Assembly (NCBI GenBank): GCA_035235625.1
Contig: CP141142.1
Span: 19,354,995-19,418,994, forward strand
Direction: 5' to 3'
DNA: 64,000 bases
Source: Saururus chinensis
Taxonomy: Eukaryota; Streptophyta; Magnoliopsida; Piperales; Saururaceae
Positions 9,930 through 21,645 of the stretch are shown in pieces. The first letter of the stretch is position 1; each line of letters begins with the position of its first letter. The position numbers and the translations under genes are program-made. The notes below the pieces were generated by a model. The model saw nothing but the letters and a program-made list of their open reading frames with translations. It had not been told where the DNA came from and did no database searches.

Positions 9930-12900
9930 AGTTGCATGAACTGTACTATGAGGAGGAGGTGGTGATGGTCGATGTGAGGGAGAAGGAGCTGGGGCAGAAG
10001 ATGGGCATGTGGTAGGGTCCTCTCCCAAAATTTAGGTAGTGAACATACTATTTGCACTTACAACAATGCATTCTACTCTTTTCTTTAGCTTCAGAAAGTA
10101 TCTGCTTCTTCTTGATCCTTCCCGATCGTGCCTTCTCCTTCGGAGACCTCAACTTAAGGTTCTCCACATCATTAGGAGTTTCCCATCCTTTTTTTTTAGA
10201 ACCAAATATACTCCCTTGCTATAGATTTTCATATTTGATACCATTTTATAGATAGGAGAGCAATAGTTTTTATATCCAATCTTCGATGGCCTCATGCCAC
10301 CAACGCATGTTCACAAGGTAACTCCATTAGCTGAAACTTTCCACAAGCACAAGTCTTTAAAAGAAGTATTACCTAATCATCACCTCTTTCAAACCTAGTT
10401 AAGACCTCATGGCCACTTATTGGATATCACATCATACCACTTGCTACTTCATTACACTTCTAAATCTCACCTTAGTCAAATTTTGTCAAGTATCGCCTCT
10501 TATTCTCTGCCTCCAAGCCAAGCTTATATGACATCTCTTGAGCCTTCAAATTGATGACCTCAATGATCATGACAATGGATAAGTGTTGTTGCTATCTTAT
10601 CATTCTATTGAAGACCTCACATAGGTTGGAAGTGACACTATTTTACCTCCTCGATATAAAGTATGCACTAACCCACTTTGCCTTATTAATTTCTACTATC
10701 CATTTGTGGGCCTCATGGTTTTTCTCCTCAATGATAATCATTTCTTCTATAAATGTCTCCACCCTAGTCATTGTTCAAACCTCTATCTTCGAAATATGCA
10801 AACATATTCTGAGATATGTAAAATGCACAATATACATGTGTGGCATATGGAAAACGTTCAGCCACTTATGATGCTATTGCTCGATGCCCATAAGAAATTA
10901 TAACAAGACCCTCCAAATATCCAAGCTGGATTTCCAAATCTGTAAGGACCCAGCTTTTTGCATCATTATTCTCTCCTTCTCCGATACACAAGTAATTGGG
11001 TATATATAATTATTGTTATCTAAAGTGGATAATACAAACAAAGTCCATTTGGACCTTCCTTTCAAAAAGGTGTCATCTATACATATAATCCTTCACATGT
11101 ACTTCTTGAAGTTCTCAATGGCTACTCCAAACAAAACAAAGTATCTCTCGAAGGTCTTTATCTTCTTTGTGGTATTGGAGAGCAATTGTGGTTCCTAGAT
11201 TTGCCTTCTCCAACTCATATAAATAAGCAGCCAAATCATTGTATGAAAACTCATAGGATCCTTTTAACATGTTAAAAGTGGCCACCTTGGCCCTATAAGC
11301 ATTTGAATACTTCATCTTCACTTCATACTCGAAATCAATATTAACTTGATATCCTTTAGAGTATAAGCAACATGTTGCCTAAGGCATTTCACGATGAAGT
11401 TAGCAATAATACATAATTTCACTTGTTTATAAACCCCTCCAAAGATTCGCTTCCCACATGTATGAACATTGTTCATCACCTTCACTATGTATACGCTACA
11501 ACCATGGTTATCGCTACATGCAACCTCCATGGACAGCCCAACACATTGCACACATTTATGAATCAAGATTTATTTGAATATAATACCCTAAACTTGATGT
11601 TGTTTTGCATAGAAAACTTATGTACATGTATTTTCAAAGATTCCTTATCCCTAAATGCTTGGCCAAGTAGAACAACTTTTGAATCATTGGCAAATTCTAA
11701 ATCCTCCTCATCCATGTTGTTGTCATCATTCACACACACCTCCACATCTAACTAGCTAGAAATATATTTCTATGCAAATTATAATAACTCTTACAGTTAT
11801 AAGTCTTACAAATATATTTCAATTTTGTGATGAATTATGAGATGTTATTACCTGGGATTATGTTTTGGGGCCAAACATATTCCTAAATAGCCAACTAATA
11901 ATGATGATTTCCTCCTCCCATTATCATCTCATATATGTGGAAATTTGGCCTTTTTTCCTTTTGGACCTTCATCTTCCCTACATTTCACACGCCTATAAAT
12001 TACTAACCAAGGTGAAGTTTGCAATTACACATATTTTAACACCAATTAGTCAATTTGCTTACCAATGTCTTTCTTTCATTTTTAGCTTTTTCACTCGAGT
12101 TGATGTTGGAGGAAGCCCACTTCTAACATCTTTACTTCTATAAGTCACAAGTAATCCATTTGCATCCTCAATGTCATTATGTGTGCTACGATGTAGGCAT
12201 CCTCATTAAAAAATTTCCATTTAGATTGATCCCAAAATAGGTCTTGCTCTTGGTATTCTTGGCATCCATCATTAACGACTGCAACATTGTCCTCCATTGT
12301 GTTGGGCACAAACTCTTCATATGTTGATGCTTTGACATCATCAATTTGAATGCTTTCAATAGGGACCTCTACAAGTTCATCAAAATTGGATTGCAAATAG
12401 AAGTAAGCAAGAGGACTTTTCGTTGCTTCTATCTTCATGGCCTCGCCCAATAGGTCATCAACTTCTACTTTGGCACTCAAATCCATTGTAGAATTGTCTG
12501 TTGTGTCCCCATCCATGTCCACACTTGCCAATTGTTGCTTTCTTTTTGTGTTCTCACTCCCTGCTACATCCATCACTTCTACCTTCGGGTTCACCTCTTC
12601 CCCATGGCTACTAGGGACTTCCACAACAACATTTGACATATTTGACTTGTTATGCTCCCGTCTGACTTCCAATTTAGGATGGCATTCCTTCTTTGAATTA
12701 TTTTTTCACTTTTATTATGATCAATGGGAATCCATTAGCCCTTGTCTTAGCATCATTAGAATGCAATGGAGAGTGCATGGGGATTGCTAAATCATATGTG
12801 AAACTCATTTTTTAAAAGTATTCCTTGCTACAACATCCTATTACATTATTCAATGCAGTCACCATTGATTTATATAACAATGAGCTTCTAACAAATATCA

Positions 12901-13000
12901 GAGAAGGATTTGCATTGCAGCAATCATACTTATGTCCATTGTCATCCCACTGTCCACCCCACACAAAACACAGACTGTTCATTTGTATCCATCTCAATCC
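9930..13000 (-). pseudogene. Mutator-like (MuDR-type) transposase gene, degraded
   Basis: A minus-strand DNA-transposon transposase, with its parts in the order known for MuDR-type proteins. At 12700-13000 is an N-terminal PB1-like block (FVWGGQWDDNGHKY). At 12145-12672 is an acidic linker. At about 11340-11740 is a MuDR DNA-binding region (QAFRDKESLKIHV, then C..C and HTC residues). At about 11110-11320 is the lead into the MULE core (AYRAKVATFNMLKGSYEFSY). At about 10965-11090 is the first catalytic aspartate block (IDDTFLKG, then NNNYIYPI). At about 10290-10350 is a SWIM zinc finger (CACGKFQLMELPCEH). At about 9930-10140 is a basic and then proline-rich tail. In active elements it cuts and rejoins the transposon ends in the nucleus. 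Here stops and frame changes split it into many short frames, so no active product is expected. The terminal inverted repeats were not located. Confidence 0.8.
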
Positions 13001-13015
13001 TCAGTTTTTTTGGTT

Positions 13016-13120
13016 TAGAGTAATCTCTTTCTAGCATTAGCAGTTGTCACATACACATTTCTAGTTAACCCTTCTAAACTCCCTTTTAGTGCAGATATGT
13101 TGCCTTCATGAATGTGATAA
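13016..13120. repeat. Tandem repeat unit left of element E
   Basis: A partial unit of a roughly 180-200 bp tandem array that continues at 18464-18960. It shares landmarks such as ATCTCTTTCTAGCA near its start and CAGATATGTTGCC later. It is cut by the insertion of element E. Confidence 0.75.
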
Positions 13121-13125
13121 CACAC

Positions 13126-13435
13126 TTATGCATGATCACCCAAACTACTTATTTTCTTGTTATTTCATTATATTAGGCTACTTCTTTCATATTTCCCTCG
13201 TATTTCCTTATATATTAGGAGAAATAACTATATTGGGCCAATTAGTGGACTACGGGATAGCCGAACCCACTAGCTGGCATGACTCTCGAGGTGAGTGGGT
13301 CAGCTCCCTATATGGGTCATCCCCTCTCTTCTTTGTTGGTTATGCAATTAAAAATTCATCTGCTTCTTCCCTTTCTCCCTTCCCTTTCCCTATGTGAAAC
13401 TCCAAGGTACCAATTGTGCCACTTTGGGCACATCA
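13126..13435 (+). repeat. 5' LTR of element E
   Basis: About 310 bp, ending in CACATCA at 13435 and matching 18125-18458. The exact first base is uncertain by two positions (13124-13126), because the TG terminus is not preserved. Just downstream (from 13437) is TGGTATTAGAGC, the initiator-tRNA primer site. Confidence 0.85.
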
Positions 13436-13436
13436 T

Positions 13437-13448
13437 TGGTATTAGAGC
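13437..13448 (+). other. Primer-binding site of element E
   Basis: TGGTATTAGAGC matches the complement of the initiator tRNA-Met 3' end, one base inside the LTR. The same site is used by element D. Confidence 0.85.
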
Positions 13449-13589
13449 TTTTACAATTCCCAGCCACGGCACAAGGCAAACAAGTTGTCGCGGCCCCAGA
13501 AGTCCCACCTGAGAAGGAGCTCTCGCCTCAATGGACAGCCCGAAGATAGTTCCAGAGACCACTAGCGAGCCAACTCTAGCGTAAATCAT

Positions 13590-14680
13590 GGCGGAGATTA
13601 AGTCCTTGAGCATAGGCATGGCCAAGGTTGATGCTCTAGGCCTTGTCGTGGCTCAGCTCCAGGCAGAGCGCTCAGCACCACTTTTGCCTAGTCCGCCAAC
13701 TATTGTCATGGAGAAGGGGGTCCATCCCAGGCCCCCGAACTGCAAGCTTCTGACCTTTAGGCATCGGCAGACAGGGATATGCGCTTTCCCCAAGGTCATG
13801 TGTGCTTTGGCAAAGTTGACCAAGTCATGGATGGGAGGTGCCAGGCCTGGGATATACGAGGCACACCAGGTGTTCGGGAAAATGTCCCAATGACGCCACC
13901 TCCTAGAAACTTGTTCCAGGAGATGGTGGATGAATGGGAGGAGTACCCGAGACCCCACGGAGGACCACAAGGAGGGACTGAATCTCTTTTGGCCGGCCTA
14001 CAATTCCCACGATACAATGGGGACGATGACCCAGTGGAATGGCTGTACAAGGCTAAAAAGTTTTTTGTCTACTAGGGAACGCATTCGGAGGTTGAATGCG
14101 CATAGCAGCCTTCCACCTAGACGGGGACGCTTATGTTTGGTTCCAGAGTTTCAAAAAGGAGGTGTGCTACCCCACTTGGGCCACCTTCTCTAACAAGCTA
14201 TGCATTCAGTTTGGCCCAAACAAGTTCAAGGACTTCAATGAGACGCTATCCACACTACGCCAAACCACCACCATTCAGGCTAATTACATGGAGTTTATGA
14301 GGGTGGCCAACTGCCTTCCCGACTGGCCAATGGCCGCTTTGGTGGGCACGTTCAAGAGAGGTCTCAAACCCAAGATCTCTGAGGAGATACGCCACTTTCC
14401 ATGCGCCAACATGCGGGGCGTCATGCGTCATGCATGAATTGAGGAAGAGAAGTTGACCTGGCAACGGAGAGGGAGGCGGCTTTAAACATTCCCATGTTCT
14501 AGTGTCAGCACTAGCCCCCTTACCAGCCCGAACAACAGCCCAGCGCCAGGCCTACCTGGGCAGCCATCCCCGCCGTCAAGCCAGATTGTCCATCGTCTTA
14601 CACCAGCACAAATGGAGGAGCGTCAGTCCAAAGGACTACGTTTCTGTTGTAATGAGAAGTTCATTCCAGGACAGCACCGT
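13590..14680 (+). pseudogene. gag region of element E
   Basis: Structural gene of a Reina-like chromovirus. An N-terminal low-complexity part is followed at about 13980-14440 by the gag core (FPRYNGDDDPVEWLYKAKKF; AAFHLDGDAYVWFQSFKK; DWPMAALVGTFKRGLKPKI). A zinc-knuckle-like stretch is at about 14612-14680 (GLRFCCNEKF). Gag would form the virus-like particle in which reverse transcription takes place. It is a fossil and is broken. Confidence 0.8.
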
Positions 14681-14779
14681 TACGTCAAGGGAAGCCTCCT
14701 TGTGGAGGAGATTGAGGCGGTGGACGGGGAGGACAGGGTAGACTCTTCCCACTATGATGACATGCAGCCCAAGATTTGT

Positions 14780-16500
14780 GTACATGCCTTCTCAGAGGCA
14801 TTCACTCCTCACACGATGCGGGTTCAAGGCCACCTCAAGTGGCAACAAGTGGCCATCTTCGTCGACAATGGGTCTACCTACAACTTCATTAATGACAAGG
14901 TGGCCCAGCATCTTGGCTTCTTCGTGTCCGATTCGAAGCCCTTCGATGTGTTGATTGGTGATGGGAAGCATCTCAAGAGCTTTGGCATTCTTGCTCAAGC
15001 CGCCCTCACCATTTAGGGTCACATCTTCATCACCAGCCTCTTCCTACTGCCCACAAAGGAGGTGGACGTGGTATTAGAGGTTCAATGGCTATAGGAGCTA
15101 GGGGACGTGGTTTGGAACTTCAGGGACATGGTTATGGACTTCGAAGTTCAAGGGCAGCGGGTTCGGATTGAAGGGTCCTGGCCAGGCACCCTCCTCTCAG
15201 CCCAACCGATGAGTTATTTCTTCTAGTTCGCACCCCAAGGGTTTCTCTTGTAGCAGTGGGCAACATTCGAGGTACCTCGGGATGAGCCATCCATAGATCT
15301 TCTTCAGTTATTGGCAGAGCATCAGGACGTGCTTGCTATACCAAAGGGTCTTCCTCCAGTGCGGCCTCACAACCACCATATCCCCATCATTCCTGGGGCA
15401 TCACCGACCAATGTCCGTCCATACCTTTATCCTCACATCCAGAAGTCAGAGATAGAGCGTCTCATGTCTGACATGCTTCAGTCCGGTATCATCCGCCCTA
15501 GCACAAGTTCCTACTCTTCTCCGGTGTTGTTGGTTCGTAAAAAGAATGGTACTTGGCAATTTTGTGTGGACTACCGAGCCTTGAATGCCATCACTGTCAA
15601 GGACAAATATCCCATACCTATGATCGAAGACCTTCTAGATGAGCTAGCTAGTGCAAAGGTCTTCAATAAACTCGACCTTTGATAAGGTTACCATCAGATT
15701 TGGGTGCAGCTTGCCGATGTGCACAAGACCGCCTAGTGGACTCATGATGGCCATTTTGAGTTTCTCGCCATGCCGTTCGGGCTGACAAATGCCCCCTCCA
15801 CCTTCCAGAGCCTCATGAATGATCACTTTAGGCCTTACCACCACCACTACATTTTTGTCTTCTTTGACGACATCCTTGTTTGCAGCCAGTCGTGGGCAGA
15901 GCATTTGGAGCATCTCAGGTCGCTCTTCTATGTTCTGAGAGATAGCTATTTATTTCTTAGGCATTCGAAGTGTTCCTTTTGCAACCCACAGGTTGATTCC
16001 TTGGGACATATCATCTCGCGGGATGGCATCGCCACTGCCCTTCGAAGGTGGTCGCCATGCTCTCTTGGCCACCGCCCACTTGTGTCCGAGCGCTACCATT
16101 ATGGGCCTCAATGGCTATTATAGGCCGTTCGTCAACCGATATGGGGAGATTGCTCGGCCCCTTATAGAGCTTCACAAGAAGGGGGCATTCGGTTGGAATG
16201 AGGTTACCCAAGCGACATTTGAGGAGCTGAAGCAGGCTATGGCATCAGGCCCCTGTTCTGATTTTACCCGATTTCAGCCGGCCCTTCATGGTTGAAACAG
16301 ATGCTTCGAAGACAGGTCTAGGGGCGCTTATGCTGCAGGATGAGCACCCCATTGCCTACTTCAGCAAGGCTTTGGCTGGCCGCTCTTTGTCCTTGTCCGT
16401 TTATGAGAAAGAGATGTATGCTATTGTCCTCGCTGTCAACAAGTGGCAACCTTACTTACTTGGCCGCACGTTCTTGATCTGCACTGACCACAACCCTTCA
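14780..16500 (+). pseudogene. Protease, reverse transcriptase and RNase H region of element E
   Basis: In order: a retropepsin domain at about 14820-15020 (VAIFVDNGSTYNFINDKVAQ); RT at about 15311-16130, with FCVDYRALNAITVKDKYPIP, the MPFGLTNAPSTFQSLMN block at 15770 and the catalytic FFDDILV block at about 15860; and RNase H from 16285, with VETDASKTGLGALML and IAYFSKAL. These enzymes copy the element RNA into DNA. The domain order is that of Ty3/gypsy elements, with integrase following RNase H. The region is broken. Confidence 0.85.
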
Positions 16501-16759
16501 AGTACTTCCTCGAGCAGTGGGTGTCCACTCCATCACAGCAGGGATGGGTCAGTAAGTTACTTGGCTATGATTATGATGTTAGTAAGGGTCGGAAAACACC
16601 ATGGCCGATGCAATTTCTGCAGCTCTACATCGGGATCGTGCTTGGCCCTTTCTACTCTGTCTTGCCCCTTCATTGATGAGTTGAGGCGGGCATACATTGA
16701 TGATTCTCATATGCAGGCCCTGATTACAGCTCTCCAGGCTGACCCAGCTGCTGGTCCTT

Positions 16760-18090
16760 TCTTTGCGTGTGGGATGACCTTCTCTTTTGGAAGGACTGCC
16801 TTTGTGTACCCGATGTTGATGATCTTCGCAGACGCGTTCTCTCCCACTTCCATGATACTCCAATGGCCGGTCATGAAGGAGCATTCCGCACTTATAAGTG
16901 GCTCAGCCAGAGCTTTATGTGGCAGGGTATTCGACAGGCAATCCAGGAGTATGTGGCAATGTCTATCAAAGAGCTAAGGTTGCCACGAACTCTGCTGCAA
17001 GTTTGCTTCAGCCCTTGCCTATCCCTGATAAGGTTTGGGAGGATGTTTTGATGGACTTCGTGAAGGCTTTTACCTTGGTGCAAGGCAAGTTGGTGATTAT
17101 GGTGGTGGTGGACCGGTTGTCCAAGTATGCTCACTTTTGGGCTATAGGACACCCATTCACCACCAAAACAGTGGCAAGGCTCTGTGTTCAGGAAGTAGCC
17201 AAACTACATGGCATGCCTCGCACTATTGTCTCGGATCGTGACCAGATATTCATATCTTCGTTTTGGCAGGAGTTCTTCACTTTACAGGGCACTATTCTCC
17301 ACATGAGCACCGCTTATCACCCCCAAACAGATGGCCAAACAGATGTGGTAAACCGATGCTTATAGCAATACCTCCATTGTTTCACTATGTCTCAACCCCG
17401 CAGATGGCTTCAACTTCTTCCCTGGGCAGAGTGGTCATAAAATACCACTTATCAAACTCGTGCCGGTTTCACTCCTTTTGAGGTGTTGTATGGCCATCCA
17501 CCCCCAACCGTGTTATCTTATGTTCCTCATCGCTCCTTTGTGGCTGAGGTTGATTATATGCTCTAGACACAGGATGAGGTTCTTCGACAACTCAAGGAGA
17601 ACTTGTCCTCTGTTGAGAACCAAATGAAGCAAATTTATAGTGGTCATCACACTGGCAGGGAGTTCGCAGTGGGTGACTCAGTTTATGACCCTGTTCTTCC
17701 TCAGTGCCAAACATCCTTGTTTCAGCTGGAGCATTCTAAGCTCGCCCCCCGTTTCCATGGTCCCTATGTTGTGGAGGAGTGTATCGGCCCGGTGGCTTAC
17801 TGCCTTGCTCTACCACCTGACTCCTTAGTCCACCCTGTCTTTCATGTCTCCAAGCTTTGCGGATGCGTAGGCAACACGTCCTTGGCCACTGATGCTCCAC
17901 CACCCCCCTAGATGGGCCCGGTCCAGCCTTCCGACCCTATCCCCGCCTTAGTGCTTGATAAACATCAGGTCTATTGCTCATGTCACATCATTACAGAGGT
18001 GCTCGTTGCTTGGTAGGGTCAGCCCCTGGAGGATGCTACATGGATCTCTGAGGACACATTCATGGCTCACTATCCAACTTGGTCGCCTTG
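16760..18090 (+). pseudogene. Integrase and chromodomain region of element E
   Basis: Integrase is recognised from its N-terminal zinc-binding stretch (GHEGAFRTYKWL, about 16870), the first catalytic block (LMDFVKAFT, about 17050), VVDRLSKYAHF, TIVSDRDQIF and the last catalytic stretch STAYHPQTDGQTD at about 17310. After the core come the family block [11 protein letters not shown] (about 17830) and a chromodomain-like end with GQPLEDATWI (about 18020). Chromodomains of such elements bind marked histones and steer insertion. It is a broken fossil. Confidence 0.8.
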
Positions 18091-18122
18091 AGGTCAAGGG
18101 AAATAGCAGAAGCATGGTGGAG

Positions 18123-18458
18123 TGTTGTGCACGATCACCTGGACTACTTATTTTCTTGTTATTTCATTATATTAGGCTACTTTCTTTCATATTTCCCTCG
18201 TATTTGCTTATGTATTAGAAGAAATGACTGTATTGGGCCAACTAGTCTACCGCGGGATAGCCAGACCCACTAGCTAGCGTGACTCCCTAGGTGAGTGGGT
18301 CAGCTCCCTATATGGATCGCCCCCTCACTTCTTTTTTGGTTATGCAATTGAATATTCATCTTCTTCTTCCCTTTCTTCCTTCTTCCCTTTCTTCCTTCTT
18401 CCTTCCCTTTCCCTGCGTGAAACTCCAAGGTGCCGATTGTGCCACTTCATGCACATCA
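18123..18458 (+). repeat. 3' LTR of element E
   Basis: About 336 bp, starting TGTTGTGC after the purine tract GAAGCATGGTGGAG (18109-18122) and ending CACATCA. It is longer than the 5' LTR, partly because of an expanded TTCCTTC-type run at about 18361-18415. Confidence 0.85.
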
Positions 18459-18463
18459 CACAC

Positions 18464-18960
18464 CTAATAAAATGCTTCATTTCCTTCATCTCAACATGCT
18501 TCACACCCCCATTAGTGAATCTACAAGGAAAAAATACATGTATCAGAGAATTACCTCTTTCTAGCACTACCATTAGTTAATTGTTCAATTTCAATTAACC
18601 CTTTAGACCTCCCTTTTCATGTAGATATGTTGCCCTTTATGACTATGATAGCACAACTAATAATGTGCTTCATTTCTCTCATCACAACATGCTTCACACC
18701 CCTACCATATTAGTGCATCTACAGTAAAAAAAATACATATCTCGGGCAATTACCTCTTTCTAACCCTAGCAGTTGTCAGTTAACACTTTCATCCTCTCTT
18801 TTTCTACCTTATATGTTGCCCTTACTAAATTTAATAGGACACCCAATAGTGTACTTCTTTTGTTTCATTTCAATATGCTTCACACCCGCACCATATTAGT
18901 GCATCCACAACATAAAAAAATTAATCCTCATTATCCTAGCTCACCATTGTTTTGTCCACC
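18464..18960. repeat. Tandem repeat array, units of about 180-200 bp
   Basis: Repeated landmarks are TACCTCTTTCTA (about 18553 and 18751; a diverged relative near 18930), ATATGTTGCCCTT (about 18626 and 18810) and CTTCACACCC (about 18690 and 18880). Together with 13016-13120 this gives a unit spacing of about 199, 199 and 180 bp once element E is taken out. The array lies on the 5' side of the MULE transposase gene and could be part of that element's terminal region. No gene is seen. Confidence 0.75.
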
Positions 18961-19430
18961 CTTCATTACACGATGACCCACACCTTAACATTCAAGAGAT
19001 AAGGCATCATTCTAGAGGCTCTTAGACATCCATCCTTCTCCAACCTAATAGCCCATATTCATCTCCCTCTACAAGCATTCTCAATGCACTCACCATGCTT
19101 CTTAATTTTGAGGGGATAATATGCCAAAGGAGGGGTGAGGGATGAGGATATGAGGGAGGAGGAGATGAGAGAGGAAGTTTGTTGAGGAAAGGAATCCAAT
19201 GGGTGGCATATGTGGCAAGAGAGTACACTGGAGGGGAGAAACCATCAGGATAGACTTTTACTTCGAACAAAAGTTTTCACCTTTATAACACTAGAGAGAC
19301 ATTTTTGGCATTTCCTGTGCGTGTGTGGCTCAGACCAACGCCCATGTCTATTTCTGTAAAATTACTTTTCCTTACCTATTTTTGTATTTCGGCCAATAGT
19401 CAAGTTTATTTTTGAAAATTTTTCTTATTA
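18961..19430. other. No recognisable feature
   Basis: A mixed-composition stretch between the tandem array and the 359-bp duplication. It includes a purine-rich part at about 19125-19180. No ORF with a recognisable product and no transposon end was seen. Confidence 0.4.
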
Positions 19431-20148
19431 AAGGGAAATTTTATTTATTTATTTTAATTTTAAAAATTCTAACAAAACAAATTGGATTATTGGCTTGAAT
19501 GAGGCTTCATGGGAAAAAAATATATTTGTGTGACGTTTGATGCAAACAATTTAGTAGAATCACCCCATTACTCCCTATCTAAGCAACCCTTTAATGTCCA
19601 GGTAGGGTACAAGTTGGGAAGGGCTCCTCCTTTGGAAACGCTGAACATAAGAATAAAGGAGTGGAATAAAGCCGCCTAGCTAAACATTATTTGGTGTACT
19701 CACAAATAAAAACTCTCCTTGGTCAAATTATTTCCATCTTTCACGTAGTATATTTAAAATCCTAATTTGTGTGGGATGATCATTTTCATAAGGGAAATTT
19801 TATTTATTTATTTTCATTTTAAAAATTCTAACATAACAAATTGGATTATTGGCTTGAATGCAGCTTCATGGGAAAAAATTATATTTGTGTGACATTTGAT
19901 TCAAACGATTTAATAGAATCTCCCCATTACTCCCTATCCAAGCAGCCCTTTAATGTCCAGGTAGGGTACATGTTGGGAAGGGCTCCTCCTTTGGAAACGC
20001 CAAACATAAGAATTAAGGAGTGGAATAAAGCCACCAAGCTAAACATTATTTGGTGTACTCACAAATAAAAACACTCCTTGGTCAAATTATTTCTATCTTT
20101 CATGTAGTATATTTAAAATCCTAATTTGTGTGGGATGATCATTTTCAT
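19431..20148 (+). repeat. Tandem duplication of a 359-bp segment
   Basis: Two head-to-tail copies, 19431-19789 and 19790-20148, both starting AAGGGAAATTT and ending at CATTTTCAT, differ at only about 15-20 positions by eye. The second copy holds an open frame of 75 codons (19841-20068) and the first a close relative of it with stops. The peptide (for example HYSLSKQPFNVQVGYMLGR) is not one I recognise. A small expressed product cannot be excluded, but nothing supports it beyond the open frame. Confidence 0.85.
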
Positions 20149-21103
20149 ACTTCTTTTTATGGTTGGCGATCAATAGCTGATCTGAAGGATGTGTAGAGTG
20201 GCTAACCAGTAGAAGTGTGGTGGTTCCAGGGCCTTGGGGATGGCGTAGAGCATAAAAATAGGATCTTTAATTGATTAACTACACAAACAAGCATGCAATT
20301 GCAATTCTATAAGCAATAAACTATCCAAATCAGAAGCATGCAAGCATTGAAAACGAAAATTGGGAACAAAACTTTATTGACCTTGGGCTGATCAGCCCCA
20401 AGCATGCCCTCAAGCCTTCACATGAACATCCGTTTGCAATTGAGCACAATTAAATTAAGAAGGGATGGGGGTTTTACCTGTTCTATGTAGATCCCTCTTA
20501 AGCCTTGATCTTGGCTTGGAAACTCAACAAAGGAATGCCCCAAAGCTCTGTCCTTGAAGCCCAAATCATTGAGGGCAATCTCCTTCAATTACCTCGCCAA
20601 AGGAGTGGAAGAGGTTAGAAGAGATTTCCCAAAAATCCAAGAAAGGCCACACCAAGGGAGAGAGGAGCTGGCCGGATTGGGGAAGGAGAGAGGAAAGGGG
20701 CTGGACTGCCTTAGGGCACTCCTCTCCCTCTTATTTCTCTTTTATACCCTCTTCTAAACACCTCCTTAATGGGCTTCTAATTGGTCTTCTTCAGTTGAAA
20801 TTTCCGGGCTTATCTTCGAGGGTCAGCGACAACGGGAGTGGGCTCCATCTCTCAAAGCCCATGGGGGCCTGGACCCCTGCACACTACCAAGCCCACGATA
20901 AGATTGACCCCTCGCTAACTGCGGGTCCGACTATCGACACTTGATTCGTGAGTCGGGCCTTACAACGTAGTAATGTACATCTTAGTCACATGCCTAGTGT
21001 GCTTGTGTGACGTATGCAATTCCCATTAGAATTAGCGTCTGATAGTTCATGTGGGGTAGGCATGACTGCCCCCCCACTTACCTTGGACCTTGTGGTCCGT
21101 ACC

Positions 21104-21645
21104 TGTTGCAAACGTCCTAGGGGCTGCCACTAGGGCCACGTGCTAGGGTAATTTGGGTTTTAATTATGTCATAAGGGCAATTAGATTAATAGATTAATTA
21201 GGGTATTAGTGGTTTGTTTTAATTATGTATTGGGCCTTAGGTGCTTGTTAGTGAGCCCATTAGTTAGCCTATTTAAATGTAAGGGCTATGCCCAAATTGA
21301 AAACTCTGAGATAGAATGAGAAAAATTGAATTTGATTAATGCTTCTGAGAATTTGGAACGATTAGAAAATTACAAAAATGAAACCATTCAATTTGAACAA
21401 CAAAGAGCAATTAATCAGGTCTGACAACGAGTTTTCCAACAAACCTTACAAGGAGCTCTAGGAAGCCTAAATAGTTGTTTGAACAACGAGTTTTGAATAA
21501 TTAATTGTCTTGTCTTCTCCCTTTCCTCTCTGCCTCTCCCAACTATTCGGTGGCCATGCCGTCTCTTCTTCCCTTACCCGGCCTTCCTATACGGCTCCCT
21601 TCTTGTTACCGCTTAGCTAGGCCGTTGTGGACACCGGTCCACAAC
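21104..21645 (+). repeat. Left LTR of element H
   Basis: 542 bp, against 358 bp for its partner at 23632-23989. The extra length is a foreign segment at about 21304-21492 (plastid atpF, separate entry). The rest aligns with the right LTR. Confidence 0.85.
21304..21492 (+). pseudogene. atpF: Plastid atpF fragment (NUPT) inside an LTR
   Basis: Conceptual translation gives runs such as [36 protein letters not shown] and LNSCLNNE. These are the C-terminal third of the plastid ATP synthase subunit b (AtpF, second exon). That protein forms the peripheral stalk of the chloroplast ATP synthase. The DNA wording (for example TTACAAGGAGCTCTAGGA) is also typical of plastid atpF. It carries two in-frame stops and ends short of the gene's 3' end. 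The partner LTR lacks it, so plastid DNA was joined into this LTR after element H had integrated, as in break repair with organelle filler DNA. It is non-functional. Confidence 0.9.

Larger units (their letters stand above)
13126..18458 (+). mobile_element. Element E: Reina-like chromovirus, whole length, broken
   Basis: A 5.3-kb Ty3/gypsy element with both LTRs, a primer site for initiator tRNA-Met, gag, protease, RT, RNase H, integrase and a chromodomain-like tail in that order. The 5-bp target duplication CACAC is present on both sides (13121-13125 and 18459-18463). The small size, short LTRs, gag type (DPVEWLYKAKKFF) and chromodomain favour the Reina clade. It is complete in layout but broken, with well over ten breaks. 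It inserted into one unit of a tandem repeat: the array continues in register on both sides. It is a relative of element D. Confidence 0.9.
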
